Shown here: one piece after another, positions 53,258-64,000 of the stretch
Layout: each line of letters starts with the position of its first letter
How positions within the stretch are numbered: position 1 is the stretch's first letter
NCBI RefSeq assembly: GCF_014898055.3
Contig: NW_023601212.1
Location: 46,922,329 to 46,986,328, forward strand
Length of the DNA stretch: 64,000 bases
Direction of reading: 5' to 3'
Origin: Talpa occidentalis
Lineage: Eukaryota > Chordata > Mammalia > Eulipotyphla > Talpidae
Notes under the pieces: model-generated
The model's database searches: none
Told to the model about the DNA's origin: nothing
Seen by the model: the letters and a program-made list of their open reading frames with translations, nothing else
Made by a program: the position numbers and the translations under genes

Positions 53258-56060
53258 CCCTGCTCCCCTTTCTACACCTTCCACCAATTCATAGCAGCCT
53301 AGGGAGATCACCCCTCCAGCACTCCTGCTTTGCTCAGAATTCACTCACACACAGCCCTGTGGGGGCGACCCCTGTCCATCTTTGACTAGCTAGCTAGTCA
53401 GTCTCTCCCTGAACCACATCCTCTGAGTGAGGCCCTGGAGCACACCTCAGGGCCTTTGCCTTGCCATTGCCCATGCTGAGTGCATCCTCCTCCGTGCTTT
53501 CCCAGCACCAGCTACTTGGACCCTTTAGAATGTCCCCTCTTCCAGGGAGCCTCCTCTGACCACCGTAAAGTCTCGCCCCTGTTCCTATTTTTTGTGACTT
53601 TGTTGGATCTTTTCCCAATGCTTTTATCTATAATTCTTGCTGTTTTCATACCTTATTTGAAGAGGGTTTCTCCCCCTCTAGAAGATCAACACTAGACTCA
53701 GAGAAGAGGCTCGGTGGATGTGTGGGTGGTGGGTGGGTGGGTGCATCAGTGGGTGGATGGCTGGGTGAATGAATGGCTATATTTCCCCATGCTGCCATCC
53801 CCACACTCATGGGGCCCAGGGCACAGCCTCTGTTTAGGCAGCCATCTTTTAAACCCAGGATAGGTCTGATATTTCTGTGGCTTCGGCCTCCCCTTCACCC
53901 CAACCTCAGGGCACTCCTTCTGGGTCCCTCAGTTCCTATGAAGTTCTCCCAGGCCTCCTGCACCCAGATGCTTGGTCACTGCCCCAGGACTTAGGGCTTC
54001 CTATGCAGTAGATATCCCCTTGGCTGCTAGGTCTGCCAGCCATTTCTGGGGGATGATGGTTGGGCGTGGCTCCCCAGGAACATCCCAACAACAAGTTCAT
54101 TTGCAGCTTCCCAGGTCCCTTCTAGCCAGCTGTGGGCTGATGGGAAGCTTTGTCTGGAATGGAGACTCAAGGGGTTCCCACCCAGAGGCCCATCGCTGCC
54201 AGCTTCACTGAGGGAGGAGGTTCAAGTAGGCTGCAGGGCAGATGTGGAAAGGGAGGCAGTGGTCACCAGGTTGACCATCCTAAGTTTGGCCCCCTTGGAA
54301 GGAGTCCCTGATCTCCTAAGGTAGATGAGACCAAAGGGGAAGAAGGGGTCTTTTCAGAGGGAGAAGGTGTGTGCAGAGCCTATGGGGCCTGTGCAGGGCA
54401 GGGGACCAGCTTTCAGGGAGCTGTAGCCCTTGTTTTTTGAATTTCAGGACATTAGCATGTTGGACTTGAATTCAGAAAGTGTCAGATGCTGCAGGGACCC
54501 CATAGCATCCTGCACAGGCCAGGGTCAACTCATGGGCATGGTATGACTGCTTCTCATGGGACAGGCAGACTAGGGTGTCAGGTGCCAGGCATTGAATATA
54601 GGGCAGGAATGTGAGTGGGTCCATCAATGTAGTGCTTTAGAAAGAGCCCTTAGTTGTCCATGCAAAGGCCTGGAGGTGGGACCCAGGCTAAAGGGAGACC
54701 GGGGAACAGGGGCTGAGGAAAGGTTGAAGAAGCATGAGGGGAGAGTGGAGGCCCAAGAGGAGCCTGGGGGAAGCTGGAGTGGGCTAAGGCAGACTGGGGA
54801 CTGAGGGGGAGCTGGGGGCCTAAGGAAGACTGGGGGACAAGAGAAGAGGGGGGTGCTAAGGAAGACTGGGGGCAGGGGATCCCGGGGAACTGAGGGGAGA
54901 CTGTGGAGCCAAGTGGGGGACCTAGGAGGTCCTGGTGAGTGGCTGGGGGTGTGCAGAGGAAAGGGTTGCTCTTTGTGCATGGCTGAGAATGCACCCCTTT
55001 AGCATCTCCACTGCCCTTCTCTCGGTGCCTCTCTGGACATGACTGGGCATGGATGATGCCCAGGACCCCACTTGTGGACCATCACAGCTCTGGGCACTGC
55101 CACTGTGGCCAGGCCATCCTCGGAGTGTTCCTGGCAGTTTGGAATGAGGGACAGAAATCCTGTTCACTGATGCTGGCCCACAACCTGGCCCTGCTGAGCA
55201 TTCCCACCACCAGCTCATGGGGTCACCTCTGCCCAAGCAGCCATCCAGTTTGTTGGTTCATTCAGTCCAGTTTCTGGGCACTGCAGAGGAAACAAAACAG
55301 ATCAGCTGCCCTCAGGCTGTGCCGAGCAATCACATGGTCCTGACCCTGTCCAGAAGAAAACAGATGGGGGGCTGGGAGAAAGACGAGAGAACTGTTGTCC
55401 CCAGGGGCCCCCAGGCTGGGGTTCAGTCACCCCAAGTTGAGTGAGAACAGGGTAAGGCCAAGGAGGGAGAATGTCTGGGGCAGGAAGAAGAAAGGGTGCC
55501 CCACCTTCAGGTCCCCTTGGCTCCAAAACACCATGAATGTTGAATGAATGAGTTGCACAAGGACACCCTCAGTATCAGGGGAAAGGGCCAGGGCATGGGG
55601 GACTCCCCAAACAGGCTTCTGCTGTTCTGCCATCCTGACATTGGTGTTGGGGGTTAAGACTAGCCGGGAGGAGGACTGAGCTCCAAAGAAGTAGCCTCAA
55701 TAAGCACTCACCACCTTCCTGAGAGCCTCTCCTGCGGGCTCCTATGCACCCCCACTTGGCAACCTCCTGCTTCACTACCCCAAGGCTATCCCGCAAGGAG
55801 CAAAGTCTGAAGAGGTCATTTCAGGAGGGAAGTGTCCAGCCGCTTTGCAAAGTTATCCCCCTAGTAAGTGTGGCGGAGCGGCTGGCCCCCAGGTGTGAAA
55901 AGACTGTATTGTGGGGACCCGCTTTGGGGAAAGGGGTGTCTAGGAGGCCCCAAGGACCGTAGGGGTCGAGAGTTATAGCTTCACCGCGCGGGGCGAGAGG
56001 CGAGTTTGTAGACCAGGGACGCGTTGGGGGGCTGAAGGGGGCACCCGGGAATGAGGGATC

Positions 56061-56396
56061 TTTAAGTGGAGGCGGGGCTTGCGGGGTCGTCGGGGGCGGT
56101 GCCAAGCCAGGTTCGTCCAATCGGCGGCGCCGCCCGCGTCGCACCGCCCCCTCCTCTCCCAGCCGGGGCGGGCGCTCGCCCCCCGGCCCGGCCCGGCGCG
56201 CAGGGCCCCGGGGTATGCGCCGCTGCCGCCACTCCCGGCTCCGTCGCCCCCGGCCCCGTCACCCCTGGTCCCCGCGGCCGCCCTCTACTGCTCGCCCCGA
56301 CCGCGCCCTGAGCCCCGACCCCCGCTCGGGGTTCCGCGGCCGCGCGGGACCCTTTCCCCTCCAGTCTCGTCCGCGCGCCGGAGCCGAGCCTCGCAG
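56061..56396 (+). promoter_or_regulatory. KCNN1: CpG island and likely alternative first exon of KCNN1
   Basis: GC boxes (GGGGGCGGTG, CCGCCCCCTCC) and a CCAAT box (TCCAATCGG at about 56116-56124) precede a CpG-rich stretch. The stretch ends with splice donor GAGCCTCGCAG|GTACCGGG at 56397. It would be a 5' UTR exon about 4.1 kb upstream of the KCNN1 coding start. Long ORFs on both strands are GC-driven artefacts. Confidence 0.6.
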
Positions 56397-59300
56397 GTAC
56401 CGGGTGGGACGGGCAGGGCGCCCAAAGAGGGAGGCACGTCCTGGAGGGGGACACGGTTTGGTGCAGGGACCAGGAGAGAGGGGCTCCGCGGAGTCTGGAA
56501 CCCAGGGACACGCGGAGGAGAATGTGTGAGCCCTGCCAGAGTGAGTGAAGATTTTCGGACCCCCAGGGGATGGGGAGGGTACTGATTTCACTAGGGGTGG
56601 GAGTGGGGGGTGGCGGGAGGGGGCAAAGCTGTAAGCCTCCGAACTTCATAGATACTGTAGGGAGCCCTCAAGTGGGGGAGCTGTCAGGGTGGAGGCAGTG
56701 ACCTGGGACTGACTTGGGTACGGGAGAGGGGAGCCCTTCAACTCTGGCCCCTGGATCCTGTGTTTCCAGGAGCCCTGCAGCACTCAGAGAGCCAGGTCTC
56801 CCCACCTTTACAGCCCTCCCAGGACAAAGGTGGGGGTACCCAGCACAGGGCACTACTCCCCCACCACCATGTCCTGGAGGATGGGGCCAAAGATCAGGGA
56901 CCTGGAGGCTGGTGCCCAGCCAGAGTTGGAGATGGAGAGGCATCAGCCTCGGGTGGGGAGGGTAATTAGACCCTAGGACCCAAGACTGCTGGTGCTGGGG
57001 GGAAGGGGGAGAATAGGTGTCCACAGTCCTTTCTTATCCTCCCCGGAGACCCACACATCCTGGAAAGTTCTGCCATGTGGTGCTCTGGCTGTGGTTCCTG
57101 GGAGCAGCAGGGTGAGCATTTTGCCCCACAGAGGGGCTCTGCCTTGGAGCTAATATGAGCAGGGGCAGCTTCTCCTGGCCCAGCTCTGAAGGGCAGAGCA
57201 TGTCATCAGGCAGCGGCACCATAGCAGGCATATCCATGATTGTGGCCAAGCACATGTGACCTGAGTATTTTCCATGTGAGATCTCACCACATTCTGACCA
57301 CTAGCCCTCCTGAGTGGGCACCACGGTGCCCCTTTACTGGGGCTGTGACTTCACTTCCTGCCTTGGACACCTGAAGGTCTCTTCTGAGTAGGCGCTGCAA
57401 CATGCCCGTCACTTGTAAAAGGGCTCATGGGAGGGTACATGGGATCTGGTTGTTTTCTTTCTTTTCCTGTTGGGTGGGAAAACTTGCAGGAGCCAGCCCC
57501 CCTGTTCCTTGCCACCTTCCTCTGCTCCCTAAAGGGTCTCCCAGGTCCCCAATGCCTGACTTGGCCCAAAAGGTTCCCTCAGTGTCCCTGGGGTATTGTG
57601 GAAGGAGGGACTCCACTCATCCACCAACCTCTTCAGGAAAGGAGGTCTAATAACCCAAAAACATTAGATAATTTTGGCACTTCCAGGGTCCCCCCCAAAC
57701 CAAATGACGCCCAAAGGGTATTCCTAACAATTTAGGGTAACTCCTTGATGAATCTGGGGACCTTCACCCAGAAAAACACACCTGCTCCTAGACATCCAAG
57801 CCTTGGCCAGGGTATCAGAAGGGCTCTTGGTTCTTTGGGAATCCCAGAGAGTCCCAGGAACCCGAGCTTTAGGCCCAGGTTTCAGTAGGGGTGGGTGGGG
57901 TCTCTTGTTACCAGGGCAGCCAGTCTTTAGAAAGTGACTGTCCCTGTTTCCTGTGGGATCTTATGCAGGGCTCTCTGTCCTCCTGTGCACATGCCTGTGT
58001 ACTATTCCATGCCTCTCAGGGGCAGAGCCAAGCTGTAGCCCATTGAGAGGAGGCCACCCACCAGCCCCAGATGGCACTAACTTAGTCCCTGCCCTTCCTG
58101 GCTGGATGACCTTGGGCAAGGTGCTGAAGCTCTCTGAGCCTTATCTCCCTCTGTAAAATGTGGGCAGGAACACCGCATGCCTCACTGACTGGCAATAGGG
58201 ATTAAACACTGATACTGAAACAGGACTTGGCCCCCAACAGCAATAAGTACATGTTAACACGACAGGCACCCAGGAAGCCCCATATCACTTTGCTCTCCCA
58301 GAAACCACCTGTCTCCCTCCATACCTCTATCCCCTCCCTGTCCAGGGCACCTTAGGACACGGCTGCCAGGCGAGGAGGAGCAGTAGCATGGCGGACACAG
58401 GGCTGAATTTGGCCCTTGCGTCGGGCAGTCGGCTGAGTCAGATCCCCAAATTGCATCTTCATCCGTGCTCGCATTTCAGAAGGTCGTTTGCAACGCCCCA
58501 CCACCTCCAGTTCTTTGGCCCACTCCTCCACCCCCTCCAGCCTGTACCTAGCCCCCACCCCACCATCCTCTGTAGGGACCTCCTTTCAAGAGGATTGTGG
58601 AAGGGGCGCCTGGGTTTTCCTCATCCCCCATAGGGAACAGGGTCTGAGGATACCACTTGTGTCCTAGTGGAAGCTCCCAGCCCCGCCTGCCTCTGATGGC
58701 ACTTCACGTGGCAGGCATGGGCTCTCTCTCCAGGGGAGAGTGACACCCAAGCCACTCTATGTGTTTGTCAGGATGGAGAGAGATCAGGGGCAAGGTCAGC
58801 CTTAGAAACCGGCTGATGTGATATCTGGGAGAGGGTGGGAAACACATGTTCTAAAACTCATGAGCTCACTGGGCCATAGAAGGAAGTTCTCTTGCGTTCC
58901 TACTTCCTGCCAGCACCGGCATTTGGGGACACATGGTGAGTAGGATTGATGCGGTCTGGGGGGCCTCTGGACAAGAGTACTGGTGGTCCTGTGGTGCATG
59001 CAGAGGACAGGCCAGCCAGGCCCACTTTCCACCAGCATGGCTCCTCTGGGTGTGTCCTGAGGTGACAGTTTCCATGTCTGTCACCTGCAGATCATGGTTT
59101 CAGGATTGGGGAATGTTCTGTCTTTGCATAAAGCCCCCCTCCCACAGGCCTGGCATGTGAGTGTCCTAGTGCCTCCCAGTCTGGTCTTTTTAGAGGGGAC
59201 AGTATTTGGCCCACTGCTGCCACTGCCTGGCTTGTTGGGAGAGTCTCAAGAGACAACCCAGTCTGAAACCCTCCCTGTGAGGTAATGATCCCTTCACACG

Positions 59301-60462
59301 AGGTGCCTTGGTGTCCTCAATGTAAAACCTGTCAAATCCCAGGCCCCCCTTCTTGGGGGTTCAGAAGATTAAGGAGAATATCTGTGTGAAGGATGGAGCC
59401 TAACACACAGTAGTTGCTTAATAAAGGTCGCCTGGGGCTGACAGCAGAGGCTACATGTGGGGTGACATGGCAGGTTGGGCCTGGGGCTGCCAGACAGGGC
59501 AGGGAAGGTTCTGGCTAATCAGGACCCAGGAGACTGGACGCTAGACACCCTCATCAGATGAGTGTCATTGTGGATGGCGTGGTAAGGAGCCATCAGAGTT
59601 CCTGTTCTCACATCGATGTGCAGGGGCAGAATCCAGGATGTTTGCTTCTCCATAACTTGGCAGGGAATCTGAGGCTGGCTGAGGTCATGGGCTGGGCCTA
59701 ACCCTACAGAATCAATTCTCGAATCTTAGAATTAAAGCATGTGTCACCATTGCTGGCCATGAAATCTGTTTGGAGATCATGGACCCTCACCCTCCCGCCC
59801 CTGTGGGAAGAGCTCCAGGTCTCTATAGCACAGCCTTGGTCCCTGATGACCCCCATGCTACACCTTGCACCTGCCTAGGTGTGTTCAGGGAGAAACAAAA
59901 GCCTCAGTAGAGTGAGGCTAACTTCTCTAGGAGCCTGAAGGTCAGGAGATGAGAACCACCCCCCAGCCCCTCTCTAATCTTCTCACATGAGCCTAGCAGA
60001 TCCCCCACTCAGGCCATTTAGAAGTATTTATTAGGTGCAGATTGTGTGCTAGGTACTTGGAGATAAGTAAAATCAGTGGCCAAAGGCTCAATATGAGGGT
60101 ATTCCAGGCAGAGGGCACAGTGCATGCAAAGACCCTGGGGCAGGACTAAGCACGCTGGGATCTAGTCATGGGAGGCCATTGTGACTGAAAGGGAGAGTGG
60201 GCTGGGAACTGGACTGAGGGCCTTCTGACTGCGGTGAGGCATTTGACATTCGTGCAAAGGCACTGGGGAGCCATGGGAGGCTTTTGAGCAGGGGAGGGAC
60301 AGAGGCTGACTTGGATGTTTCTGGAACAGCAAACTCATGTGTCAGCCACTCTGTGTTCATGGCCTCCCAAGCATCAGGATGTTTTGGGCGGTGGCAATGG
60401 TGCCTCTCTCTCTGGTCAGTCAGGGAGGCCCTGCTGTAACTGTGCCCCTCTGTGCCCTGCAG
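56397..60462 (+). other. KCNN1: KCNN1 5' intron (inferred)
   Basis: Mostly unique sequence. A MIR core is at about 58108-58165 (GATGACCTTGGGCAAGGTGCTGAAGCTCTCTGAGCC) and an L2-like relic at about 60020-60310 (TATTCCAGGCAGAGGGCACAGTGCATGCAAAGACCCTGGGG). No coding exon is seen. Confidence 0.55.
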
Positions 60463-60972
60463 GTCAGCAAGGGAGCCCAGCCACTGAGCCATGCCGGGCC
60501 CCAGGTGGCCTGCAGCAAGCCCAACCCCGGCACCCACATAATCATGAACAGCCACAGCCACAGCCACAGCCACAATGGCTGCGGGGGACGGCCACTGGGT
60601 AGTGGGCCGGGTACCCTGGGCCGTGACCCATTGGACCCTGAGGCCGGCCGGCCCCCGCAGCCGCCACATGGCCCTGGCCTCCAGGTCGTGGTAGCCAAGA
60701 GTGAACCGGCCCAACTGGCAGCCAGCAGCCCCCCAGGGCAGCCGCAGGACCAGGAGGAGGAGGATGACGATGAGGAAGAAGAGGATGAGGATGAGGAGGC
60801 AGGTGGGCAGAGGGGCTCAGGAAAGTCTTCAAACGTGGGCCACCGCCTGGGCCACCGGCGGGTGCTCTTCGAGAAGCGGAAGAGGCTCAGTGACTACGCC
60901 CTCATCTTTGGCATGTTCGGCATTGTTGTCATGGTGACCGAGACGGAGCTGTCCTGGGGCGTCTACACCAAG
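60463..60972 (+). CDS. KCNN1: KCNN1 (SK1 channel) first coding exon, start codon at 60544
   Basis: KCNN1 encodes SK1, a small-conductance calcium-activated, voltage-independent K+ channel of neurons. Tetramers sense calcium through bound calmodulin and shape the after-hyperpolarisation. The exon starts after acceptor GCCCTGCAG (60462) and has 81 bases upstream of ATG 60544. It codes for 143 residues: a disordered N-terminus with a Ser-His repeat ([12 protein letters not shown]), a Gly/Pro/Gln-rich part and a Glu/Asp-rich run. Then come the basic [19 protein letters not shown] stretch and transmembrane segment S1 ([19 protein letters not shown]). It ends SWGVYTK with donor AAG|GTGGGC at 60973, phase 0. 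The ATG matches the human start. The frame is open upstream to the acceptor, so an extended form from a 5' exon is formally possible. Only the N-terminal half of the gene is in the window. Confidence 0.95.
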
Positions 60973-61499
60973 GTGGGCACCCGAGAGCCCCTCTGGGCTG
61001 ATCTATAGGTCCCTGCTGTCCCTCAGGAATGGGCTCAGAGCCCAAATGGCCCCAAGAGGAAGGGTAGGGTTTGGGGGGGCCTTGGAGGTGGAGAGATAAG
61101 GCCGTCTTGGCACCCACAGTGCTCATCTCCTGAGGGTGATGGAGAGGTATGGGTGGGGGCAGGGCCTCTAGGCTGTTACCTCTGCCAGGTACCCTGGCTG
61201 AAGGTGGGGAGGAAGCGGCCTGAGGAACAGGCCAGGACTTGGTAACCTCAGGGAAAGATTGGGTTATGGATCCCATCAAACCACACAAGTATATATGAGG
61301 ACAGAGAGTGATCAGGGCTATACCAGCCTATGAATTGTGAAGTGCTGTGCCCACATGAGACCAGGCCTTATAAACAGAGGGTTATCACCCAGGCCCCAGG
61401 AACAAGGACAAGGAGTATCACCTACTGAACAAAGCACCAGGTTGGGGATCATGAAGCCCCTTCCACCCCAGCATCTGTCTGTTTGCTTTCTCTCTCCAG

Positions 61500-61595
61500 G
61501 AGTCCCTGTACTCATTTGCACTCAAATGCCTCATCAGTCTCTCCACAGCCATCCTGTTGGGACTGGTCATCCTTTACCATGCCCGGGAGATCCAG
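61500..61595 (+). CDS. KCNN1: KCNN1 coding exon 2 (S2)
   Basis: Ninety-six bases, 32 residues, phase 0 at both ends: [19 protein letters not shown] and on to YHAREIQ. This is transmembrane segment S2. Acceptor CTCTCCAG at 61499, donor CAG|GTCAGTGG at 61596. It is too short to stand out as an ORF alone, but the match to SK channels is clear. Confidence 0.95.
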
Positions 61596-63404
61596 GTCAG
61601 TGGCCAGCCAACTGCACCCCTGTCCCCCATAAAGCCACCTGGCACCCCAGCCCCTGAACGCATGAAAGGACCAATAACCTCCTCCTGGGGGATAAAACAC
61701 CTCTCTAAAGGGGTAGAACTTAGATCCCTCTAAATTGCAATTCCTGTCTATGCTTCCATTTTCATTGATTATTTTAAAAAGAAAACAGAAGGTGAGCTGA
61801 TGTTCCAGCCTGTAGATCATTTTTGCAGCCCTAGGAAACTGGTGTTCCAGCACCTGTTCTCCTGTCTGCTGGGATCCTGCATCTGAAAAATTGATACGTG
61901 CCACTTCAGGGGTTCATCAGCTTCAGGTCCAGCTGCTTTGGGCAGGTGTGCCCACGGTGGGCAGACGTCATCTGGAGCTGGTGCAGAGCTTCAGGATGCC
62001 AAAGGTTGGCAGATCTCACTCGTGACCTTTGGATTCTGACCCCTGACCTTGACCCTGGTGGGGCTTAGGCAAATTCTACCTGGGTTGTGCCATATGCCGA
62101 TGTGCATGGGCACACCTTAGGTCTGGCACTCAGGAGGGATCCTCTATTGGGCAGGAAGACCAGATGGGGTCAGTAACAGCTGGAAGGAAGTGGTTCTAAA
62201 GGTCCCCTGGGGACAATGATCTGATGGTTCCTTAAACTGTTAAACTCGGAGTTACCACCTGACTCTGCAGTTCCACTTCTAATATAGATTCATACAAAAC
62301 TTACACACTCAGGTCCATGGCAGCATTATTAACAATCAACAAAATGTGGGAACAACCCAAATGTCTGTCAGCAGGTGAATGGATAAACAAAATGTGGTCT
62401 GTTCCTACAGCAGGTATCTATCACTTAGCCATAAAAAACAAAATGAAACAAAACACAAAACACAAACATTTCTTTTCTCCCAGTTCTGGAGGCTAAAAGT
62501 CCAAGATCAGGTGCCTGACAGGGTTGCTTTCTCCCAAGGCCTCTCTCCTTGGCTTGCAGATGGCCGCCTTTTCACTGTGTCTTTACATGGCCTGTGCGCA
62601 CAGCCCTCGGGTCTCTTCCTTTTCATGTAAGGACACCAGATCTGTAGGAGCAGGGCCCCACCCTCATGAGCTCATTGACTCTTAATTCCTTCCAAATAAA
62701 GGAAGTGTTGCTAGGTGTGTCGTAGGCTGTGCCATCAAGGTTTGTGTAATTTAACCTGTGACACCTAACGATGAAATCACCTAAGGATACGTTATGCATT
62801 CTTAGAACACATCCGCATCCTAACTCTGCTTGGCTCAGAGCTCTACCTTCCAGGCCCCCGGTGAACAGTTTTGCCCCTTTGACCCTGGGGTGGCCTTGTG
62901 TCTGGCTTGTCTCACTCAGCGTAATGTTTTCAGGCTCATCCACATCGTGTTGTGTGTCAGGGCTTCACTCCTTTTTTATGGCTGAGTGATATTCCACTGT
63001 GTGGATGGTTTGCGTTGTGTTCATCCATTTGTCCACTGATGGACACTTGGGTTGTATCCACATTTGGTAGTTCTCACTAGAGCGACTGCAAACATGCATG
63101 CAGGAGGATTTGTCCAAAGGCCTCTAGATATGGCCTGTCATTGACTGGACCTGTTAAGGGATTCATAACTGTGCACCCCAGTAGGGCTGCGGAAGCATTG
63201 GTAACAATGCTTCCTTGGGAGGGACACCATCCTGTATTTAATTTGAATTGTCGCCAACCCCAAGAACTAGAGATTTCACATATGAGGCCATGTTGCTCAA
63301 AAAAGGCAAGTCTGGGATTTCAGGCTGGGGTCTCACTTAGGCCCAGCATGTGTATCTGAGTGTCTGAGACCCACGGCCGCCCCACCCTCTCCACATCCCT
63401 GCAG
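61596..63404 (+). other. KCNN1: KCNN1 intron with L1 and LTR relics
   Basis: It contains an old L1 ORF2 3'-end relic in sense at about 62265-62445 (CATGGCAGCATTATTAACAATCAACAAAATGTGGGAACAACCC). The old LTR-type repeat is at 62470-62760. An antisense old L1 fragment lies at about 62880-63110 (TCTCACTCAGCGTAATGTTTTCAGGCTCATCCACATCGTGTTG). Confidence 0.75.
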
Positions 63405-63823
63405 CTGTTCATGGTGGACAATGGGGCAGATGACTGGCGCATCGCCATGACTTGCGAGCGCGTCTTCCTTATTTCCCTGGAGCTGGCCGTGTGTGCCATC
63501 CACCCGGTGCCCGGACACTACCGCTTCACATGGACAGCACGACTGGCCTTCACATACACGCCGTCGGCGGCCGAGGCCGATGTGGACGTGCTACTGTCCG
63601 TGCCCATGTTCCTGCGTCTCTACCTGCTGGGCCGCGTCATGCTTCTACACAGCAAGATCTTCACAGATGCCTCCAGCCGCAGCATCGGCGCCCTCAACAA
63701 GATCACCTTCAACACTCGCTTCGTCATGAAGACGCTCATGACCATCTGCCCAGGCACCGTGCTGCTGGTCTTCAGCATCTCCTCCTGGATCATTGCCGCC
63801 TGGACTGTGCGTGTCTGCGAGAG
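63405..63823 (+). CDS. KCNN1: KCNN1 coding exon 3 (S3 to S5)
   Basis: 139 codons plus two bases. The order is [21 protein letters not shown]3 ([16 protein letters not shown]), then the S3-S4 extracellular loop ([20 protein letters not shown]), which in this family influences apamin block. S4 follows ([20 protein letters not shown], with few positive charges, fitting voltage independence), then the S4-S5 linker ([18 protein letters not shown]) and S5 ([20 protein letters not shown]), ending AAWTVRVCE. Acceptor CCCTGCAG at 63404, donor GAGAG|GTGCGA at 63824 (phase 2). The pore (GYGD), S6 and the calmodulin-binding domain lie to the right of the window. The exon shows no break or stop. Confidence 0.95.
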
Positions 63824-64000
63824 GTGCGACCCAGAGCCTGTGACCTCGGGAACCCCCATGTCACCCATGACTTAAGTGACCCAGGGCTCCCCTGGTCATG
63901 CCTTCCCACCCTCTGATCCCCGGTCCCGTGGACCTCCATGCCACTGGTGACCTCAGTGACCAGTGGCGTCCCAGCTGTTACTTCTCACCTTTGACCCCAG
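63824..64000 (+). other. KCNN1: start of the next KCNN1 intron
   Basis: Intronic sequence up to the window edge. The short in-frame continuation after CER is read-through into the intron and does not match SK channels. Confidence 0.85.

Larger units (their letters stand above)
48232..56060 (+). other. KCNN1: KCNN1 5' intron region (inferred) with old repeats
   Basis: L2/MIR-like relics lie at about 48705-48790, 50475-51110 and 54580-54730. An LTR-type old repeat at about 51620-52070 is of the same family as 34333-34700 and 62470-62760. There are two SINEs (52492-52745, 52986-53257) and a (GTGG)n-like run at 53715-53760. No coding exon is visible. Confidence 0.5.

Noticed and set aside
56062..56649. 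195-codon minus-strand and 168-codon + strand ORFs at the 56 kb CpG island
   Set aside because: Both are low-complexity Pro/Arg/Ala frames from CpG-rich DNA. The splice donor at 56397 and the absence of domains favour a non-coding exon.
60337..60543. Earlier start for KCNN1 at ATG 60337
   Set aside because: That ATG lies in the intron before the acceptor at 60462. The residues it would add do not match SK channels, whereas ATG 60544 matches the known N-terminus.

Overview
This is vertebrate nuclear DNA from a placental mammal. Two genes that are adjacent on human chromosome 19p13.11 are present in the same order and on the + strand: CCDC124 (complete, coding exons 36015-41641) and KCNN1, the SK1 calcium-activated potassium channel (first three coding exons 60544-63823; the gene runs off the right edge). 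Exon-intron structure, CpG islands, MIR/L2-like relics, LINE-1, endogenous retroviruses (ERVs) and 23 copies of one tRNA-derived SINE exclude a bacterial or viral source. The SINE (head 'GGGCCTCCCYGGTGGCGCA', tail of TAAATAAATCTTTAAAA) is not primate Alu, rodent B1/B2, carnivore CAN, horse ERE, pig PRE-1, cetacean CHR or vespertilionid VES as I know them. A laurasiatherian, perhaps a rhinolophoid bat, is my best guess, held with about 50% confidence.

The window has two very different halves. Bases 1 to about 32,660 are a gene-free pile of transposable elements. At the left is an antisense ERV: LTR about 960-1670, with env remains to about 3.9 kb. At 4.8-6.9 kb a SINE was split by an antisense L1, and the L1 was split by an SNRPE retrocopy whose 92-codon ORF is intact. 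From 7,048 to 31,590 lies one old class I (gammaretrovirus-like) ERV with both LTRs. Its gag, pro, pol and env are readable in pieces. Its pol was broken first or second by an L1 (13596-17044, 17-bp target duplication, ORF2 open for about 1,084 codons) and by a complete LTR-to-LTR betaretrovirus-like ERV (17287-26063, 6-bp target duplication with one mismatch). That second ERV in turn carries two solo LTRs of a further family and three SINEs. A third copy of that solo-LTR family lies at 32004-32662.

Bases about 33,000 to 64,000 are gene territory: higher GC, fewer young insertions, and mostly ancient repeats. CCDC124 has a CpG-island promoter near 33.3 kb, a 5' non-coding exon, four coding exons and an AATAAA signal at 41864. 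Downstream are three more CpG islands. The one at 43.98-44.65 kb has no assigned gene; it holds RFX X-box and NRF1-like motifs and abuts a G4-prone GGGGA tract. Those at 48.0-48.23 kb and 56.1-56.4 kb each end in a good splice donor and are the likely alternative first exons of KCNN1. CCDC124 is a ribosome-binding factor and KCNN1 a membrane channel; nothing in the sequence suggests that they work together beyond conserved synteny.

I found no novel multi-gene system. The most interesting points are the depth of nested insertion, the intact SNRPE retrocopy, an 83-codon ORF kept open in two copies of an LTR family, a gammaretrovirus-like ERV with a lysine-type primer binding site, and the orphan CpG island.
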